The translations under genes and the position numbers were made by a program. This document shows positions 1 to 11,446 of a stretch of 64,000 nt of DNA, piece by piece. This DNA comes from Adiantum capillus-veneris (taxonomy: Eukaryota; Streptophyta; Polypodiopsida; Polypodiales; Pteridaceae). Position 1 is the first letter of the stretch; every line of letters starts with the position of its first letter. The DNA lies in assembly GCA_014529385.2 (NCBI GenBank), contig CM043968.1, forward strand, positions 129,825,018-129,889,017, in the 5' to 3' direction. The notes beneath the pieces were generated by a model. It made no database searches. It was not told the DNA's origin and saw nothing but the letters and a program-made list of their open reading frames with translations.

Positions 1-480
1 ATGCTTCAAAAAGATATGGTTCATCATGCGTGAGCATGTAGCAGTTGCATTTTTTAAACCAAAAGGCATTACAAGAAATTCATATAATGACCAAATTATG
101 TTCAAAGCGTAGTGTTATGAACACTTTCCATCATATGCACTTGATGATATCCAAATCTATCTTGCTAAAAATGGATGCACCACTTGAATTATCAAGCAAG
201 TCATCAACACGAGAAATAGAAAAATGATTCTCTATTGTGATTTTATTAAGTGCTCTATATTCAATGCACAGACAATAAGCACCTTTTTTCTTTTTGACTA
301 AGAGAACTCATGCACCAAAAGGTGAACTACTTGAGTTAATTAAACCATGATCTAATAATTCCTCAGTTTGATGTTGAACTTCTCTTTGTTCAATTCAACT
401 TTGATAATATGGTGCTCGACAAGGTGGTGCACTACGTGAAATCAAGTCTATTGTGTTCTTCCACTCTAGAAGGAAGTAAT
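1..480 (-). pseudogene. Ty3/gypsy pol, reverse transcriptase part
   Basis: The minus strand reads as a gypsy reverse transcriptase. The amino-terminal block ends LLDHGLINSSSSPFGA (about 310-380). It is followed by [19 protein letters not shown] (about 215-275), a degenerate substrate-binding block, and FLVMPFGL (about 57-80). These match the family pattern of C-I-D-Y-R-x-L-N-K and F-x-V-M-P-F-G-L. The in-frame stop after SPFGA (near 308) and another near 405 show it is dead. The catalytic F/Y-x-D-D block would lie to the left of the window. Sure of family, not of clade. Confidence 0.85.
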
Positions 481-820
481 CATGAAGATAGATCTTCGGC
501 AAAAAAATTATATTTCATCAAAATGTTCTCGTGAGAAGGAGATAATTGGTCTTATGTGTTTCAATTTCATTGATTAGAACCAATAATTATTTGTTATCTT
601 TTTGAGCTAACATTTTAGCTTGAGTGTGACTAAGAAGAGGTTCTAGTTGTAGCTTTTGGTTTACTTGTAATGTAAAAGATTTTTCATTATGTGTGACAAC
701 GAGTGTATACTTATCATAGTCAATCTTTGGATTGAAATGATGTCTCCAAGGCATTCCCCAAATTAAATCTATGTTTTACTATGGTGCTACTAAAAAATAT
801 TGTGATTCATTAAAGTCTCC

Positions 821-1990
821 TCATTGGTATTGCAAATCTTTTACCATATATAAAAAATTTGATTTGGTTCCTTGGAAAGCTGCATTTTCTTTATAATTCG
901 TGAAAATCGTATGCAATCTCAACTTTTGTGCAACATGTGTATAAATGAAATCCTGTGTGCTTTCACTATTTTGCAATAACTTAAAAGCATCATTACAAAT
1001 ATTAACTTGCATATGTAAGAGACCATGTAGCTAAGAAGTAGGAGTACCTCTGTGATTTTGGTAGTCTCCATGTTGTGCACTTGATGGTCATTATCAACTT
1101 CAATCCCCTCAATAAAGTGTGAGGAAGGTGAGGACTGCTTTTAGAACGCTTGCTAGTTATATATCCCATCTTGTGACAAGTGTAGCAAACAATTGTTTTC
1201 ATATCAGCTTTTCTATAATTCTTGTTGTCATTATTGTTATTGTTGTGACTTTGTGGAGCCTCCTTTTGTGACTTCAAGAAAAGAATAGATGAAGTCTTAA
1301 AAGCATTACTTAAATAATTGTTATTCACCTTCCATTGTTCAAAATCATTTTGATTGGAATTGTTTGATTGTGGTCGATATTGATTTTTCCGTTAGTGTAG
1401 TAGGAATTGTATGTTGTTGTGGTGGAAGAGAAGGACAACTCTTCCCAAGCGGTGGCCCTTTTGGAGTTGGATATTTACCTTTCATAGTTTTAGCATCATG
1501 AGCTAAAGAAATAGCTCTTATTAATACATATGGATGAAATTTGTTGACCTCATCACACAAAGTATACTCTAAGCTAGCAATATATTTTCATTTGAAAGTA
1601 GGGTAAGAAACTTTACATTTTGATGAGAAAGTAGATAATGCCAAAATTTATATGTATATTGTGTGATAGTCTCCCATGTCCTATATTACAAAGTATCCCA
1701 CGTATGTTTAGCTTCTTTGTATTGAGAAAAAAAAAAGTACTTCATTACCATTCTTTGAGATTTCTTCCAAGTTCATGGTTGCTTGTGTCATTTACAAGTC
1801 TCATTCCACCAAAGAGAAGCATGTTCTATCATTTGATTTGTTGCACACTTGATTTTGACTTGTTTGCTAAACTTTTCTCCTTGAAAGTAATCATCCAAGG
1901 AGGATAACCAAGAGAGAAACATACATGCATCCTTTCTTTTATCATACTTTAGAGATTTTTTTTGTTTTGTTTTGTCTTGAGTATTCAAAG
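821..1990 (-). pseudogene. Ty3/gypsy gag with zinc-knuckle remnant and start of protease region
   Basis: The minus-strand frame at 1788-1988 contains CMFLSWLSSLDDYF and then ASLWWNETCK, the conserved capsid-like block of plant gypsy gag (F-L-x-W-L ... A-x-x-W-W). A second piece (1345-1560) carries the gag carboxyl part, and a third (1002-1328) a damaged zinc knuckle, CYTCHKMGYI, whose downstream histidine/cysteine are lost. 821-1012 falls where the protease should be, but no D-S/T-G motif is visible. The frame changes between each piece. It belongs to the same element as the reverse transcriptase remnant to its left. Confidence 0.7.
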
Positions 1991-2722
1991 TATGCTTAAT
2001 TGCTTGATAAGTCTCTTATCTTTGTTGTTATTTTTATGATTGTGCTTATGGGAACTCTGCTTTTGTAGCTTCTCAAGCTTTTGTTGAAGGAGATTACATG
2101 GAGTGAGTTCATTTTTAAGCGCTTCAAAACAAACATCAATCTTTTAATCCATAATAAGAGAACCTTGGATGGTTATAGTTGGTTAAAATAAGCAAAATAA
2201 AAGTTAAAATATAGTTGTAAAATTCATAATACATGCAAGAGTTAAATTGCAAAAAGAAAAAAGAACTCAAGAAAACAAATAAGATGATATTTGTGTACAT
2301 TAAACGAGTCAAAAAAATTCAAAGAAGACCTTCAGTGAATATGCAAAGCCTTTGAATAGCCCAAAACGGTGGATAAAAGTAGTTGAGAGAGTGTCTTCTT
2401 GTTTCGTTGACAATTGTAGGCACTTTAATCAATTTTAAGGTTGATTTTCAACACTTTAGTTTTTGTCTCTTGAGAGTGTAAGTGATGCATGGATGGCCTT
2501 TGTTACTTCTTGTCAATTGCTTGAATCGTTTTCTTCGAAGTAGGTTGCTCATAGTTGTGATTGAAACTATTGAGATGACAAAGCTTGTTATTATAGAATC
2601 TTTAGTAAAGAGAGAGCCTTCTAAAACCAATCTTTTTGAGAGTATTCATGCCCAAATTTATTTGAATTGTCCAAATGAAGTACTCTTTTTTGCTTCTACA
2701 CACTGTCTGGAGTCTTTTCAAA

Positions 2723-2734
2723 GCTCTGATACCA
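2723..2734 (-). promoter_or_regulatory. Retrotransposon primer-binding site (initiator tRNA-Met type)
   Basis: The minus strand reads TGGTATCAGAGC, the classic site complementary to the 3' end of plant initiator methionine tRNA. It fixes the orientation of the decayed gypsy element to its left. The LTR expected just beyond it is missing. Confidence 0.8.
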
Positions 2735-2735
2735 C

Positions 2736-3660
2736 TATTTGCCTCGAACAAGGTCTTTCTCATGAAGAAACTCATGTGCATGAACATGAAAGAGAGCAAC
2801 AACGTTAAATCTCGTTTGAATAAGTTCAACAATGTTTTTTTGCAGCTTATTTTCAAAGGTCTTAACTTTGATGATGAGATGAAGGCATCTTTTTGTTATG
2901 TTCGCTGTCATCGTCATGGGATGTTCAATGCAGCCATGGATAACTTAGCACCTGGAGGGAAGCTAATGTTTAGTGATGTTACTAGCACATTTCTCAATAA
3001 GGAAATTAGAAGTCAATCTCTTGATGTGAGTGGGCATGGTGATTCATATATGGCCAGTGGGAGCCATGACAAGCCAAGGCAGCATAGTCATAGTCACGAT
3101 CATTCTCAAGATCACAAGAACAATCGTAATAAGAGTTGTGGAAGGGACATGAAGAATATTGAATGTTAGGGTGAGCTACCATAAAAAAGGACACATGAAG
3201 AAGGATTGTCGTGCATTGCAATGTGAAAAGGGCAAAGAAAAAGCAAAATTTGACACACATAAGAGCACTATGAAGATAGAAGAACTTTAATGTTTTTGAG
3301 TCTTTAGCTGTTGAGATTAATCTTGATGAGTTGATCTTCACCTCATATTTGAGTCATGATGCATTGTTAGCTCTTGACCAATGTTATACCCACAATTGGA
3401 TAGTGGACTCAAGTGCTAGCTGTCATGTGACTCCTCATAAGGAGTGGTTTTCCACATATACTACTACACATGGTACAATGTACTGGGGAACTCTTATGAG
3501 CTCAATATATACAATATTGGGGTCATAAAACTTTTTATGTGTGATGGCACCAAGTTTAGACTACAAAATGTCAGATATATACCCAAATTGACAAAGATTT
3601 TGATGTTTGTTGGGCAATTAGATGAAGGGGGTGTAATTCTCATTAGGAATCCATTCTAAT
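2736..3660 (+). pseudogene. Ty1/copia gag and protease remnant
   Basis: The plus frame at 2675-3169 contains MKESNNVKSRLNKFNNVF and then GLNFDDEMKA, the UBN2-like gag block of copia elements. NLAPGGKLMFSDVTSTFLN and a His/Ser-rich stretch follow. After a frame break comes a partial zinc knuckle (KKGHMKKDC, about 3190-3220). At 3331-3528 WIVDSSASCHVTPHKEWF is the copia protease start, with D-S-S instead of the usual D-S-G, so even this motif is altered. Integrase and reverse transcriptase are absent; sequence resembling the far side of this remnant reappears at 8097. Dead and truncated. Confidence 0.8.
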
Positions 3661-3725
3661 GAAATTCCCACTATGTTCATGCTAATTTCCACTGCACATA
3701 AGTTATTAAATAAGGATAGTTGATC
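3641..3725. repeat. Diverged direct repeat, left copy (pair with 8097-8180)
   Basis: From CTCATTA onward about 85 bases match the segment starting at 8097 with many substitutions (shared core ATTCTAATGAAAT, then CACTATGT). The two copies bracket the truncated gypsy at 3733-8101. They may be the two sides of an old duplicated target or remnants of an older element. Confidence 0.5.
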
Positions 3726-3732
3726 AAAACAT

Positions 3733-6140
3733 TGTAAAGACCACATTTTGCACTACGTTTGGTCTTTACATGTATATATAGTCATGCCTTTTGGCTTGAC
3801 CAATGCACCAGCCACATTCAACCGCTTGATGGAGAAGCTATTAAGGCCTCACTGAACCTTTACTGGAATGTTCTTTGATGATATTATCATATACTCTAAT
3901 TCATTAGACAAACACAAGCAACACCTCCAGGTAATATTTCAAGTTCTACGAGAGAATAAACTTTATATTAATCAAAAGAAAAGTGAGTTTTTCTTATAAG
4001 AGATTCAGTATTTAGGTCACATTATCTCTCAAGATGGCATCCAAATGGATCCATCAAAGCTAGAGGTAATAAAAGGATGGCCTAATCCAAGGAATCTTCA
4101 TGAATAAGAAGCTTTATAGGTATGCGTGCATAATAGACGCTTCATAGAAAAGTTTTCACTAATAGCAGGACCATTACATGACCTAACTAAGGAAAACGTT
4201 AGGTATACATGGTCTGCCAAAGAGAAAAATGCTTTGCAAAAGCTTAAAGAAAAGCTTATCTCTCAACCTATGCTTATACTATCGGATCTCTCATAGCCAT
4301 TTGAGGTCCAATGTGACGCTTGTGGTGATTGCCTTGGAGCTGTCTTGCTCCAAGAAGGGCACACCATAGCCTATGAAAGTCGAAGGCTTGACCCTGTTGA
4401 GCAAGCTCTAGGCATATATGAAAAGGAACTCCTCGCAGTTCTACATGCCTTAGACTCGTGGAAGCACTATTTACTAGGGACTCCTTTCATTCTGCGACGG
4501 ATCACCAAAGCCTTAAGTACTTCATGACGCAGACCAAGCTCTCCGACAAACAAATGAGGTGGGCAAATTTCCTTTTGCAATTTCATTTTCATATTGCTCA
4601 CATTGCTGGCAAGCATAATGAAGTAGCCGATGCACTCTCTAGACGGCCTAGAGTGAATGCGGTTTCCATAACAACTCACAATGATCTATCTTCTATGATA
4701 GATGCGTACGCTATTGATCCAGATTTTAGAGATGTGATTTCAGCCCTTGCACTAGGGAAGAAAGAGGAAGCATTTACTTTACAAGATGGTTATCTTCTCT
4801 ATGGCAATAGACTATGTGTTACTAACTCACTACGTGAGAAAGTAATGTATGAATCTCATGCTCCTCCTTATGCGGGGCATAGAAGGATTCAGTCTACCCT
4901 AAAAGGGATTGAAACGTATTTCTATTGGCCTACCATGAAAGCAAACATACAAGAGTATGTTTCTAAATGTGTGGTATGCCAAAAGACGAAGTTTGATAGA
5001 GGGAAGCAACCTGGATTGCTTCAACCCTTGCCAATCCCTAATTCACCATGGGAGAGCATATCCATGGATTTTATCTTTGGATTGCCTAAGTCTATCCATG
5101 GGAGTATGAGAATATGGACGATAGTAGACAGGTTCAGCAAACAAGCTCATTTTATACCTGTAAAAAAGACCATCAAAGCCCATCAAATGGCAACCCTCTT
5201 TATGTTACAAATCTTCAAGTACCATGGCTTGCCAATGTCCATAGTGTTGGATAGAGATCCTAGAATGACCATTAATTTTTGGAAGGGTCTCTTTGAGAAT
5301 TTAGGGACAAGGCTAAACTTCTCTTCGGCCTATCACCCGCAAACGGATGGCCAAAGTGAAATAGGTAACCTAACGATTCTTGATCTACTAAAAGCCTATG
5401 TAGATCAAAGGTCCCAATGGGAGAAGTACTTACCCTTAGTGGAGTATTCCTACAATAATACTATACATACCTCCACCGGAAAAGCACCTTTTGAGGTAAT
5501 TGAGGGAAGATCTAAAAGTTTGCTGCTACTTAAGATACACGGGAAGATCTTCGCTGTGAAGATGAGTATAGCCGAGACCTACAAGAATCTTTCCAAAAGA
5601 TTAAGGATGCTATCTCTATCTCACAGCAAAGGCAAAAGGCTGTTGTTGATAAGCACAAAAGAGCCCAAGCCTTTAAAGAAAATGATTGGGTCTTGCTTAA
5701 ATTTCCCAAGGCTCGATTAAGGCACACGACGGGCAAGAATCCTATGGGACACCAAAAGTACTATGCTAAGTTAGCAAAAAGGTACTATGGTCCCTTCCAG
5801 ATTCTTAAACCAATCAATGAGATGGCCTATCACCTCAAGTTACCTAGTCATTGGCTCATACACAATGCTTTTCATGCGAGCCTACTAAATCCTTACAAAG
5901 GGGAGCCACCTCAAGAACCAACTATTGAAGACCCACTGGAGATCGAGGACCAAGAAGAGGTGCTGCAGCCTGAGTCCATTCTCCGACATGAAGACAAGGT
6001 ATTAAGAGGCGGTAAGACTATATGACGATATCTTATTAAGTTTAAGAATTATCCTTTTGAAGATGCTAGATGGATGCAAGGCATACAATTAAAGGATAAC
6101 CTAAACCTTGTCAATGCTTACAATGCTTCCCTGGAGTAAG
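3733..6140 (+). pseudogene. Ty3/gypsy pol remnant: RT end, RNase H, integrase, chromodomain-like tail
   Basis: Reverse transcriptase is seen from VMPFGLTNAPATFNRLM (about 3780) to FFDDIIIYSN (about 3870), where the catalytic F-x-D-D is kept. RNase H has FEVQCDACGDCLGAVL and YEKELLAVLHAL (about 4300-4460). After a frameshift near 4497 the longest frame (4458-5720) covers the RNase H end and integrase. It has the H-H-C-C finger (SHAPPYAGHRRI ... CVVCQKTKF) and the three acidic positions in SMDFIFG, VLDRDPRM and DGQSE. Another frameshift near 5510 shifts into a tail with LKFPKARL and RYYGPFQILKP. RYLIKFKNYPFEDARWMQG, a chromodomain-like end, lies at about 6030-6075. Several stops (for example near 3855 and 3995) make it inactive. 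Confidence 0.85.
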
Positions 6141-6495
6141 CAAATGTACAAATGTTAACAATGAACAAAGTTATTTTGTCTTATAAGACTCTCTTTTTGT
6201 TATTTGTGCACAAATGTTAAGTAGTATGCATGCTTAGAATCAAGTTTGTGAAGACGACGCCTTCCAAAAACCAAGTAGAGCTTGTTACTCTGCTATGGAA
6301 AATATAAGGACTTATGCACAGACATGATTGCAGCAGCCTTAGGCTCTCAAGCGCTAAATGGATCAGTCATCCATTCTGGAACAATGTCGTAGGGTAAAAT
6401 AGAGATCCTCTACGCGCTAGAAAAAGGACTAATGAATAGGCTTTATCTTCTCTACCCCATAGTCGAGGACGACTATGATTTCAAGGGAGAGGTAA
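6141..6495 (+). other. 3' untranslated spacer and polypurine tract of the gypsy element
   Basis: No coding sequence is seen between the end of pol and the LTR. The purine-rich stretch CAAGGGAGAGGTAA directly precedes TGTCATAATG and is the likely plus-strand primer site. Confidence 0.6.
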
Positions 6496-6882
6496 TGTCA
6501 TAATGATTAAAATCTAATTCTCCTAAATGATTTTCTCATGCTAACTTGATCATTTAATATGGGGAAGTACCAGGGGAGAGAAAGCTAGAATATTAGTTAA
6601 GCTGGCTGATCGGCCATATTAGGGATCCAAAGGAGGGAAAATAGGGATCCAAAGGGGGGCCATCTGCAAAAGAGTAGTGTGCAACAATGGGCTCCAAAGA
6701 CCTTAGGGTTCATCCCATTAAGACTTCCAAAATGCTAAGGTTCCAAAATTCAAAGGTAAGTTCAAATGGTCAAGTTTAGTGTAATTGGATGGTTTAGTGA
6801 TGACCAAAAAGTCTTCCATGACTCCTAAAGAGGAGGGGGCGAGCCCTAAAGGTAGGGGAAGAGAGAGAAGCTTGTGAGATGG

Positions 6883-6910
6883 CACACACACACACACGCG
6901 CGCGCGCACA
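6883..6910. repeat. (CA)n(CG)n microsatellite
   Basis: Alternating CA turns into alternating CG, an unbroken purine-pyrimidine alternation. Confidence 0.95.
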
Positions 6911-7389
6911 CTGAAAGGCTTCCCTTTACACAAAGGGCATAATGGACACATGTCAGCTCCCTAGCCCAACTGCCCACAAGGTGCACTTAAATCCTATTGG
7001 ATAGCCATAGAGGTGGACCAATGAGAATTAGCCTCGAGTAAATCTAGATTAATTCATTTAAAAACACTTAATAAAAGAAACAATGAGAATTAAGCTCTCT
7101 AGAAGACTATTAGACAGTCTCCCAAGGGGTCCAATGAGCATTCAATAGCCCAATGGCTTGCTTGATTCCTATTGGCCAGAAGACAAAGGGATCCAATGAG
7201 AGTTAAATTGCATTGATTAATTACCTAAATCTCTCACAAAAGGGGAAGGGGAACACATGTCACAAGGCTATCGCTTATGCTTCTCAATTTTCATTGGCTA
7301 AGCTTTGCAGGATCCAATAGGGTGTCAGCATGAGTATTTTGCAAGAGGGGTCGACCAAGAGAGGGAGGGGGATGATTTTGGCAAGGCAT

Positions 7390-7390
<1 letters not shown>

Positions 7391-7421
<31 letters not shown>
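7391..7421. repeat. (AC)n microsatellite
   Basis: Uninterrupted AC dinucleotides inside the LTR. Confidence 0.95.
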
Positions 7422-7427
<6 letters not shown>

Positions 7428-7449
7428 AATCTCATGTATGAAGCAAGAA

Positions 7450-7451
<2 letters not shown>

Positions 7452-7516
<65 letters not shown>
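7452..7516. repeat. (CT)n microsatellite
   Basis: About 32 CT dinucleotides inside the LTR. Confidence 0.95.
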
Positions 7517-7518
<2 letters not shown>

Positions 7519-8096
7519 TCTCAAGCTTTAATGAAAAGCTCATCACCTACTCCAGGCTTGGGAGAAGGGAGGCCTACACCAACAACTCTTGGCTTTGTGA
7601 TGCAAATCCAACCAAGAGCCCAGCTTCAAAGCATGCTTATCTCCTCTACCATGCTAATTACTAAGCTATGCTAAGCTATCATGAGTGATAATGTGAGGAT
7701 ATATACCTCTTTCTCGTAAGACTACTCCTTCTTCCACTCAATCTACTCTCATACCCCGCTAGCTCTCACCATCTTCGAAGGTGTGTGAGGTCTTGGGTCT
7801 AAGACCGTGAGGGAATTGATGTTGTGTTTTAAAGTGTTTGCTTAGTGCTTAAAGTTTCCATCTTCATTGCACTAGCTAGATATTGAAGGAACACAAAGTA
7901 TTGTATTGTAAAATGTCTCCCTTGATGGGGGAAACCTATAATACAAAGCCTTTTGGAGGGGGGACCGGCTCCTTATAAATCGGGTCCTCAACTGTTGTCA
8001 ATAGCTTAATTTATCTCTCTTTGGAAGTATTGTTCATGCCTATCTAACTAGGTGTTATGCTTTTTGTTGCTCTCTCCATCCAAGCACTCTTGCTAT

Positions 8097-8180
8097 GCTC
8101 ATTAAAAATCTATTCTAATGAAATGCTCACTATGTCTATGCTATTTTCCGCTATACACAAGATACTAGGCCATTAAATGT
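8097..8180. repeat. Diverged direct repeat, right copy (pair with 3641-3725)
   Basis: Matches the segment at 3641 from CTCATTA onward and lies just outside the gypsy 3' LTR. Confidence 0.5.
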
Positions 8181-8199
8181 TACACATTTTATCAACTTG

Positions 8200-8710
8200 T
8201 TTTTAAAGAGTGCCATGAATCACCTTATATAGGCCATTGTGGGATTGCCACAACTATTCACATAGTAGAATCTCAATTTTATTGGCTCTCTCTTCAAAAA
8301 TATATTGCTACATGTATTGCACAATGTTGCATTTGTCAATGAAAGCAAGCATCATCATGGTAAGTAATATGGTTTGTTGATGTCTTTGCCTATTCTTGAC
8401 TCTCCTTGGCAACACATCTCTATGAACTTTTATTAGATTGCCACTCATTCGTGCACAAAACCATATGATTTAGACCATCGTAGATGAGATTTAGAAAACA
8501 TGCTTACTTTCTACCTTGTAAAAGGACTCTCTGAGCTAAGCAAGTAGCTCTATTATTTTTAAAGCATATTTTTGTTTTGCATAAAATACCTAAATCTATC
8601 ATATCTGACAGAGACATTTTTACAATGTTTTGTTGGGTGATACTTTTCACAAATTTGCACACTAAAATAGACTTCACTTTTGCCTCGAGAAGTACCTTTT
8701 TGACACATTG
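8200..8710 (+). pseudogene. Ty3/gypsy integrase remnant
   Basis: Reading across frames on the plus strand gives GHCGIATTIHIVESQFYW, then KYIATCIAQCCICQ, the zinc-finger part of gypsy integrase. ILDSPWQHISMNF (about 8395-8435) and IFVLHKIPKSIISDRD (about 8570-8620) follow, the second holding the middle catalytic aspartate. The first catalytic aspartate of the S-M-D-F motif is N here. Stops and shifts are frequent. It ends before the A-tail of the LINE at 8759. Confidence 0.75.
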
Positions 8711-8758
8711 GTGACATCGGTTCTTCTTTATGGAGTTGAAGTGTGGAACATGAGCATC

Positions 8759-8963
8759 TTTTTTTTAATAGCAAAACTCACAATTGTGAGAGAATTATAT
8801 TTATCAACCCAAATAATTACAAAGTCTTGTCATGCCCGTGTTGAGCCATGATGTCATCTAGGGATCATAATTACATCGGCTATTAGGGCAGCCATCCCAC
8901 CCAACTCGCCCCCTTATCCTTGAGACATAGGGTCCCTTATCATGTTCTTCTGAGATCTTTTAA
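8759..8963 (-). other. LINE 3' untranslated region and A-tail
   Basis: Non-coding sequence follows the last ORF2 stop. An eight-base T run on the plus strand (8759-8766) is the A-tail of the minus-strand LINE. Host or older-element DNA begins to the left. Confidence 0.65.
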
Positions 8964-10610
8964 TTACCAATAGCCAAGATTTTCCCCCATCCTAGGCATG
9001 CCCTCTGCTCTCAACAAGGCACAAGTAGTCCTAGACCAATCCTTCGAGTGTTGCTTGCATCCGAGCGTACATATTAGCACTTTGCTTTCTTGTATAATTT
9101 TTGCGAAGCTTGCCACCTCAAGACCTCCTTCAAACACACGGCGATTCCTTGTCTTCCATACATTATGTAAGAAGGCGTACCTAACGAATTGAGTGCTGAT
9201 GAGGATGGCAGGACCACCTGAATTCTTCCCTCCAAGGAAAAGATCAGTCTTGTAAAAACCAATTTTCCATGTTCTTTGGACCCACTTACATATTTTCCTT
9301 GCGAGGCCTTTAATAGTTGGGCAATCCATAAAGAGGTGAGCCAGATATTCACTAGCCAACCTGCATCCCAAGCATCGATCTGACCCAATCCCTCTTTCCT
9401 GAATCTTCACCCCCATCGGTAGAGCACCCCAAATTACCTTCCACAAAAATACTTTCATGCGCTGTGGAACCTTTGGCTTCCATATGTTCTCCATTACTTG
9501 CTCCCACCTTTCCTCTGGCCATTGTTTTCTTCATATCTTGTTAAGGGGGCTAGACCAATTCTTCTTATGCATCATTGTCTGGTAAATGTCTTTAGGATGG
9601 GGTTTCCAGAAGAGACTGCTTCTGGGCCATTTCCAGGCATTCCAGTCAAACTCCGAACCACAGATAGGCATCACTATATTGTTAAGCTCTTTCCTCACTT
9701 TGTGGACCAACAAGACCTCCAAGCTATTCAGTTGATACTGGGTAACTAGAAGGTCAATGGTTTTCCAACTCTTGTTGTCACTATCCCAGAAGTGCCCAAG
9801 TCGATTCAGATCCCTATTATTCAGCTTCTTGGTTGTCTCTATCCAATAGGAAATTTGTGGCAGAACTACAACTTTGGAAAGCCAGGGGGACCAATGCAAA
9901 ATGGAGTTCTTGAAGTATCTGGTTTTTTCCTCCCACTTTAAGACTCCTTTGTTCTATTGCATTTTCTTACCAATTCTCCTGTGTTGCCCCCCAGTCTTAG
10001 GGTAGTCCACGTCGGGCCTAACAGCTTGTCATGAACCTCCACCCCTCTCTACTTTCCCCCTTTCGAGCCAAGTTTAGCTGCTTCTATCATATCTTTGATC
10101 ATGACAACACAAACTTGATCCTGTTTAGCGAAGGAAACAACAAATTTGGTGCAACAAGCTTTTGCATGGTCCACAGGGTTGAGAATTCCGAGGCCTCCTT
10201 GATTCACCGATCGAGCAACTGATTCCCAACGGGCCCATTGCCATGGCCCGAAGGATTTCGTGTTGTTTTTCCATAAAAACCTTTTCACTGGTTTTAAGAA
10301 CTCTTTCCAGTGACACTTAACCATCTTGAGAATCGGGCTAGTGAAGGCAATATGAGGAATCATAAAGGCATTTATCACTTTTATCCGACTTGGGAATGGG
10401 AGAAGAGCATACTTCTACCTACTCATTTTTGTTTTGATTTTTTCAAGCACCCACTCAAATCTTTGCTTGTGAGTTACGTCCACCCCCAAGAGGGTTCCCA
10501 GATGTCTGAAGATATTCCCTTTTTCCCTTGACCAGTCAGAAGAGTCAAGCGAGTCATTTTCCGATAGGGAGATCAGCCTTGACTTCTCTATATTATACCG
10601 GGACCCCGAA

Positions 10611-10760
10611 GCTACTGAGAATATTTGTACAATCTCCATAGCTTTCCTTATGACCTGGGGGCATGCCCTCAAGAAAAGGAGAGAACCGCCTGCAAAAAGT
10701 TTTGCTAGGAGTTGGCTATTTCTTGGCAAAGCCAGGCCTTGCAACTCCCCTCGTTCCGCA
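10611..10760 (-). other. Mutated LINE catalytic site (F-A-G-G)
   Basis: The minus strand gives K-L-F-A-G-G-S-L-L-F-L around 10680-10710. The D-D pair of the family is replaced by G-G, which would abolish polymerase activity. Confidence 0.8.
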
Positions 10761-11443
10761 CTAGCTTCGAGCTTCGTGATTAAAGGATGTGATCCTATGG
10801 CGAAAAGTAGGGGGGCCAGAGGGCATCCCTGCTTAATAGACCTTTTGACCTCAAAAGAGCCCACAACTCTATCGTTGAATAGGAGCTCTGACTGGCTTCG
10901 AGCTCCCAGTACACTTACCAGACGACAAAGGCGCAGCCCAAAGCCCATAGCTTCCATGACGGCTTCTACATATGTCCATGTTATTCTGTCATAAGCCTTA
11001 TCCAGGTCCAACTGTAGCAATACACACTCTTGCTTTGTGACATTTGCGTACTCGATGCCCACCATTGCTGCCAAGATGTTATCGTAAATGGACCTTCCCT
11101 TGATGATCTTGGTTAGTAATAGAGCTAGTCTGAGGGCTACAACTTTAGCAATAATTTTGTAGGCCACCGACATCATCATTATAGGGTGCGAGTGTTTCAG
11201 TTGAGAGAAACATATATGTTTGGGGATGGGTTTGATAAGCCCTCTCTTTACACTTCTCTCCAACGACCCTTCAACAATGGCTTTATTGCCCAGCCTTGTG
11301 ATTGGGACCTTGAGATCGTCCCAAAATTCTCTATAGAATTCCACTGTCATCCCATCCCAACCAGGGGACTTTTCCTTGCCAAGGGCTTGCAATGCTAGTG
11401 AACATTTGTCTTCGGGAAATGCCCTTTCCAAGAAATTAGCTTT

Positions 11444-11446
11444 TGA
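11444..11446. other. CACTA target-site duplication, left
   Basis: TGA, identical to 19464-19466. Confidence 0.9.

Larger units (their letters stand above)
1..2734 (-). mobile_element. Degenerate Ty3/gypsy retrotransposon, cut by left window edge
   Basis: On the minus strand the order is primer-binding site (2723-2734), gag, zinc-knuckle region, protease region, then reverse transcriptase reaching base 1. This is the normal 5'-to-3' order of a gypsy element, so RNase H, integrase and the 3' LTR lie outside the window. All coding parts carry stops and frameshifts. No 5' LTR is recognisable beyond the primer-binding site, because copia gag sequence begins immediately there. About 2000-2720 should be leader and gag amino end, but I recognise no motif in it. 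An old, inactive copy. Confidence 0.8.
3733..8101 (+). mobile_element. 5'-truncated Ty3/gypsy (chromovirus-like) with 3' LTR
   Basis: The element begins abruptly inside reverse transcriptase (about 3733) and continues through RNase H, integrase and a chromodomain-like tail (to about 6140). A short spacer, a polypurine tract (6481-6495) and one LTR of about 1.6 kb follow. The 5' LTR, gag, protease and half of the reverse transcriptase are gone. Its protein resembles the younger minus-strand element at 47050-55757 in every domain, so the two are related lineages. Confidence 0.8.
6496..8101 (+). repeat. 3' LTR of truncated gypsy, rich in microsatellites
   Basis: It starts with TGTCATAATG after the polypurine tract. 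It probably ends near CTCA at 8101, because related flanking DNA resumes there. No second LTR is present to prove the end. It contains CA/CG dinucleotides (6883-6910), an AC run (7391-7421) and a CT run (7452-7516). The long translated frames over these runs are not genes. Confidence 0.55.
8964..11446 (-). pseudogene. LINE ORF2, reverse transcriptase and carboxyl zinc domain
   Basis: The frame at 10415-11449 carries the L1 reverse transcriptase blocks KEKSPGWDGMTVEFYREFW, PIMMMSVAYKIIAKVVALRL, LQLDLDKAYDRITWTYV and SIKQGCPLAPLLFAI. The catalytic block reads LFAGGSLLFL where active L1 enzymes have F-A-D-D, so both metal-binding aspartates are glycines. Later frames give FLWKNNTKSFGPWQWARWE and GGLGILN (10049-10378). 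The zf-RVT domain is PQRMKVFLWKVIWGALP with CLGC and HLFMDC (8964-9494). Frame breaks between these pieces add to the inactivation. Confidence 0.9.

Noticed and set aside
7305-7674. Long frames over CT/AC runs (Ser-Leu, Thr-His and Glu-Arg repeats)
   Set aside because: They are translations of dinucleotide microsatellites in an LTR and have no coding signal.
8730-8760. LINE-like LYGVEVWN peptide
   Set aside because: Only about ten residues next to the LINE A-tail, with no neighbouring support.
11186-11398. Plus-strand frames over LINE ORF2
   Set aside because: Antisense shadows of the recognised reverse transcriptase.
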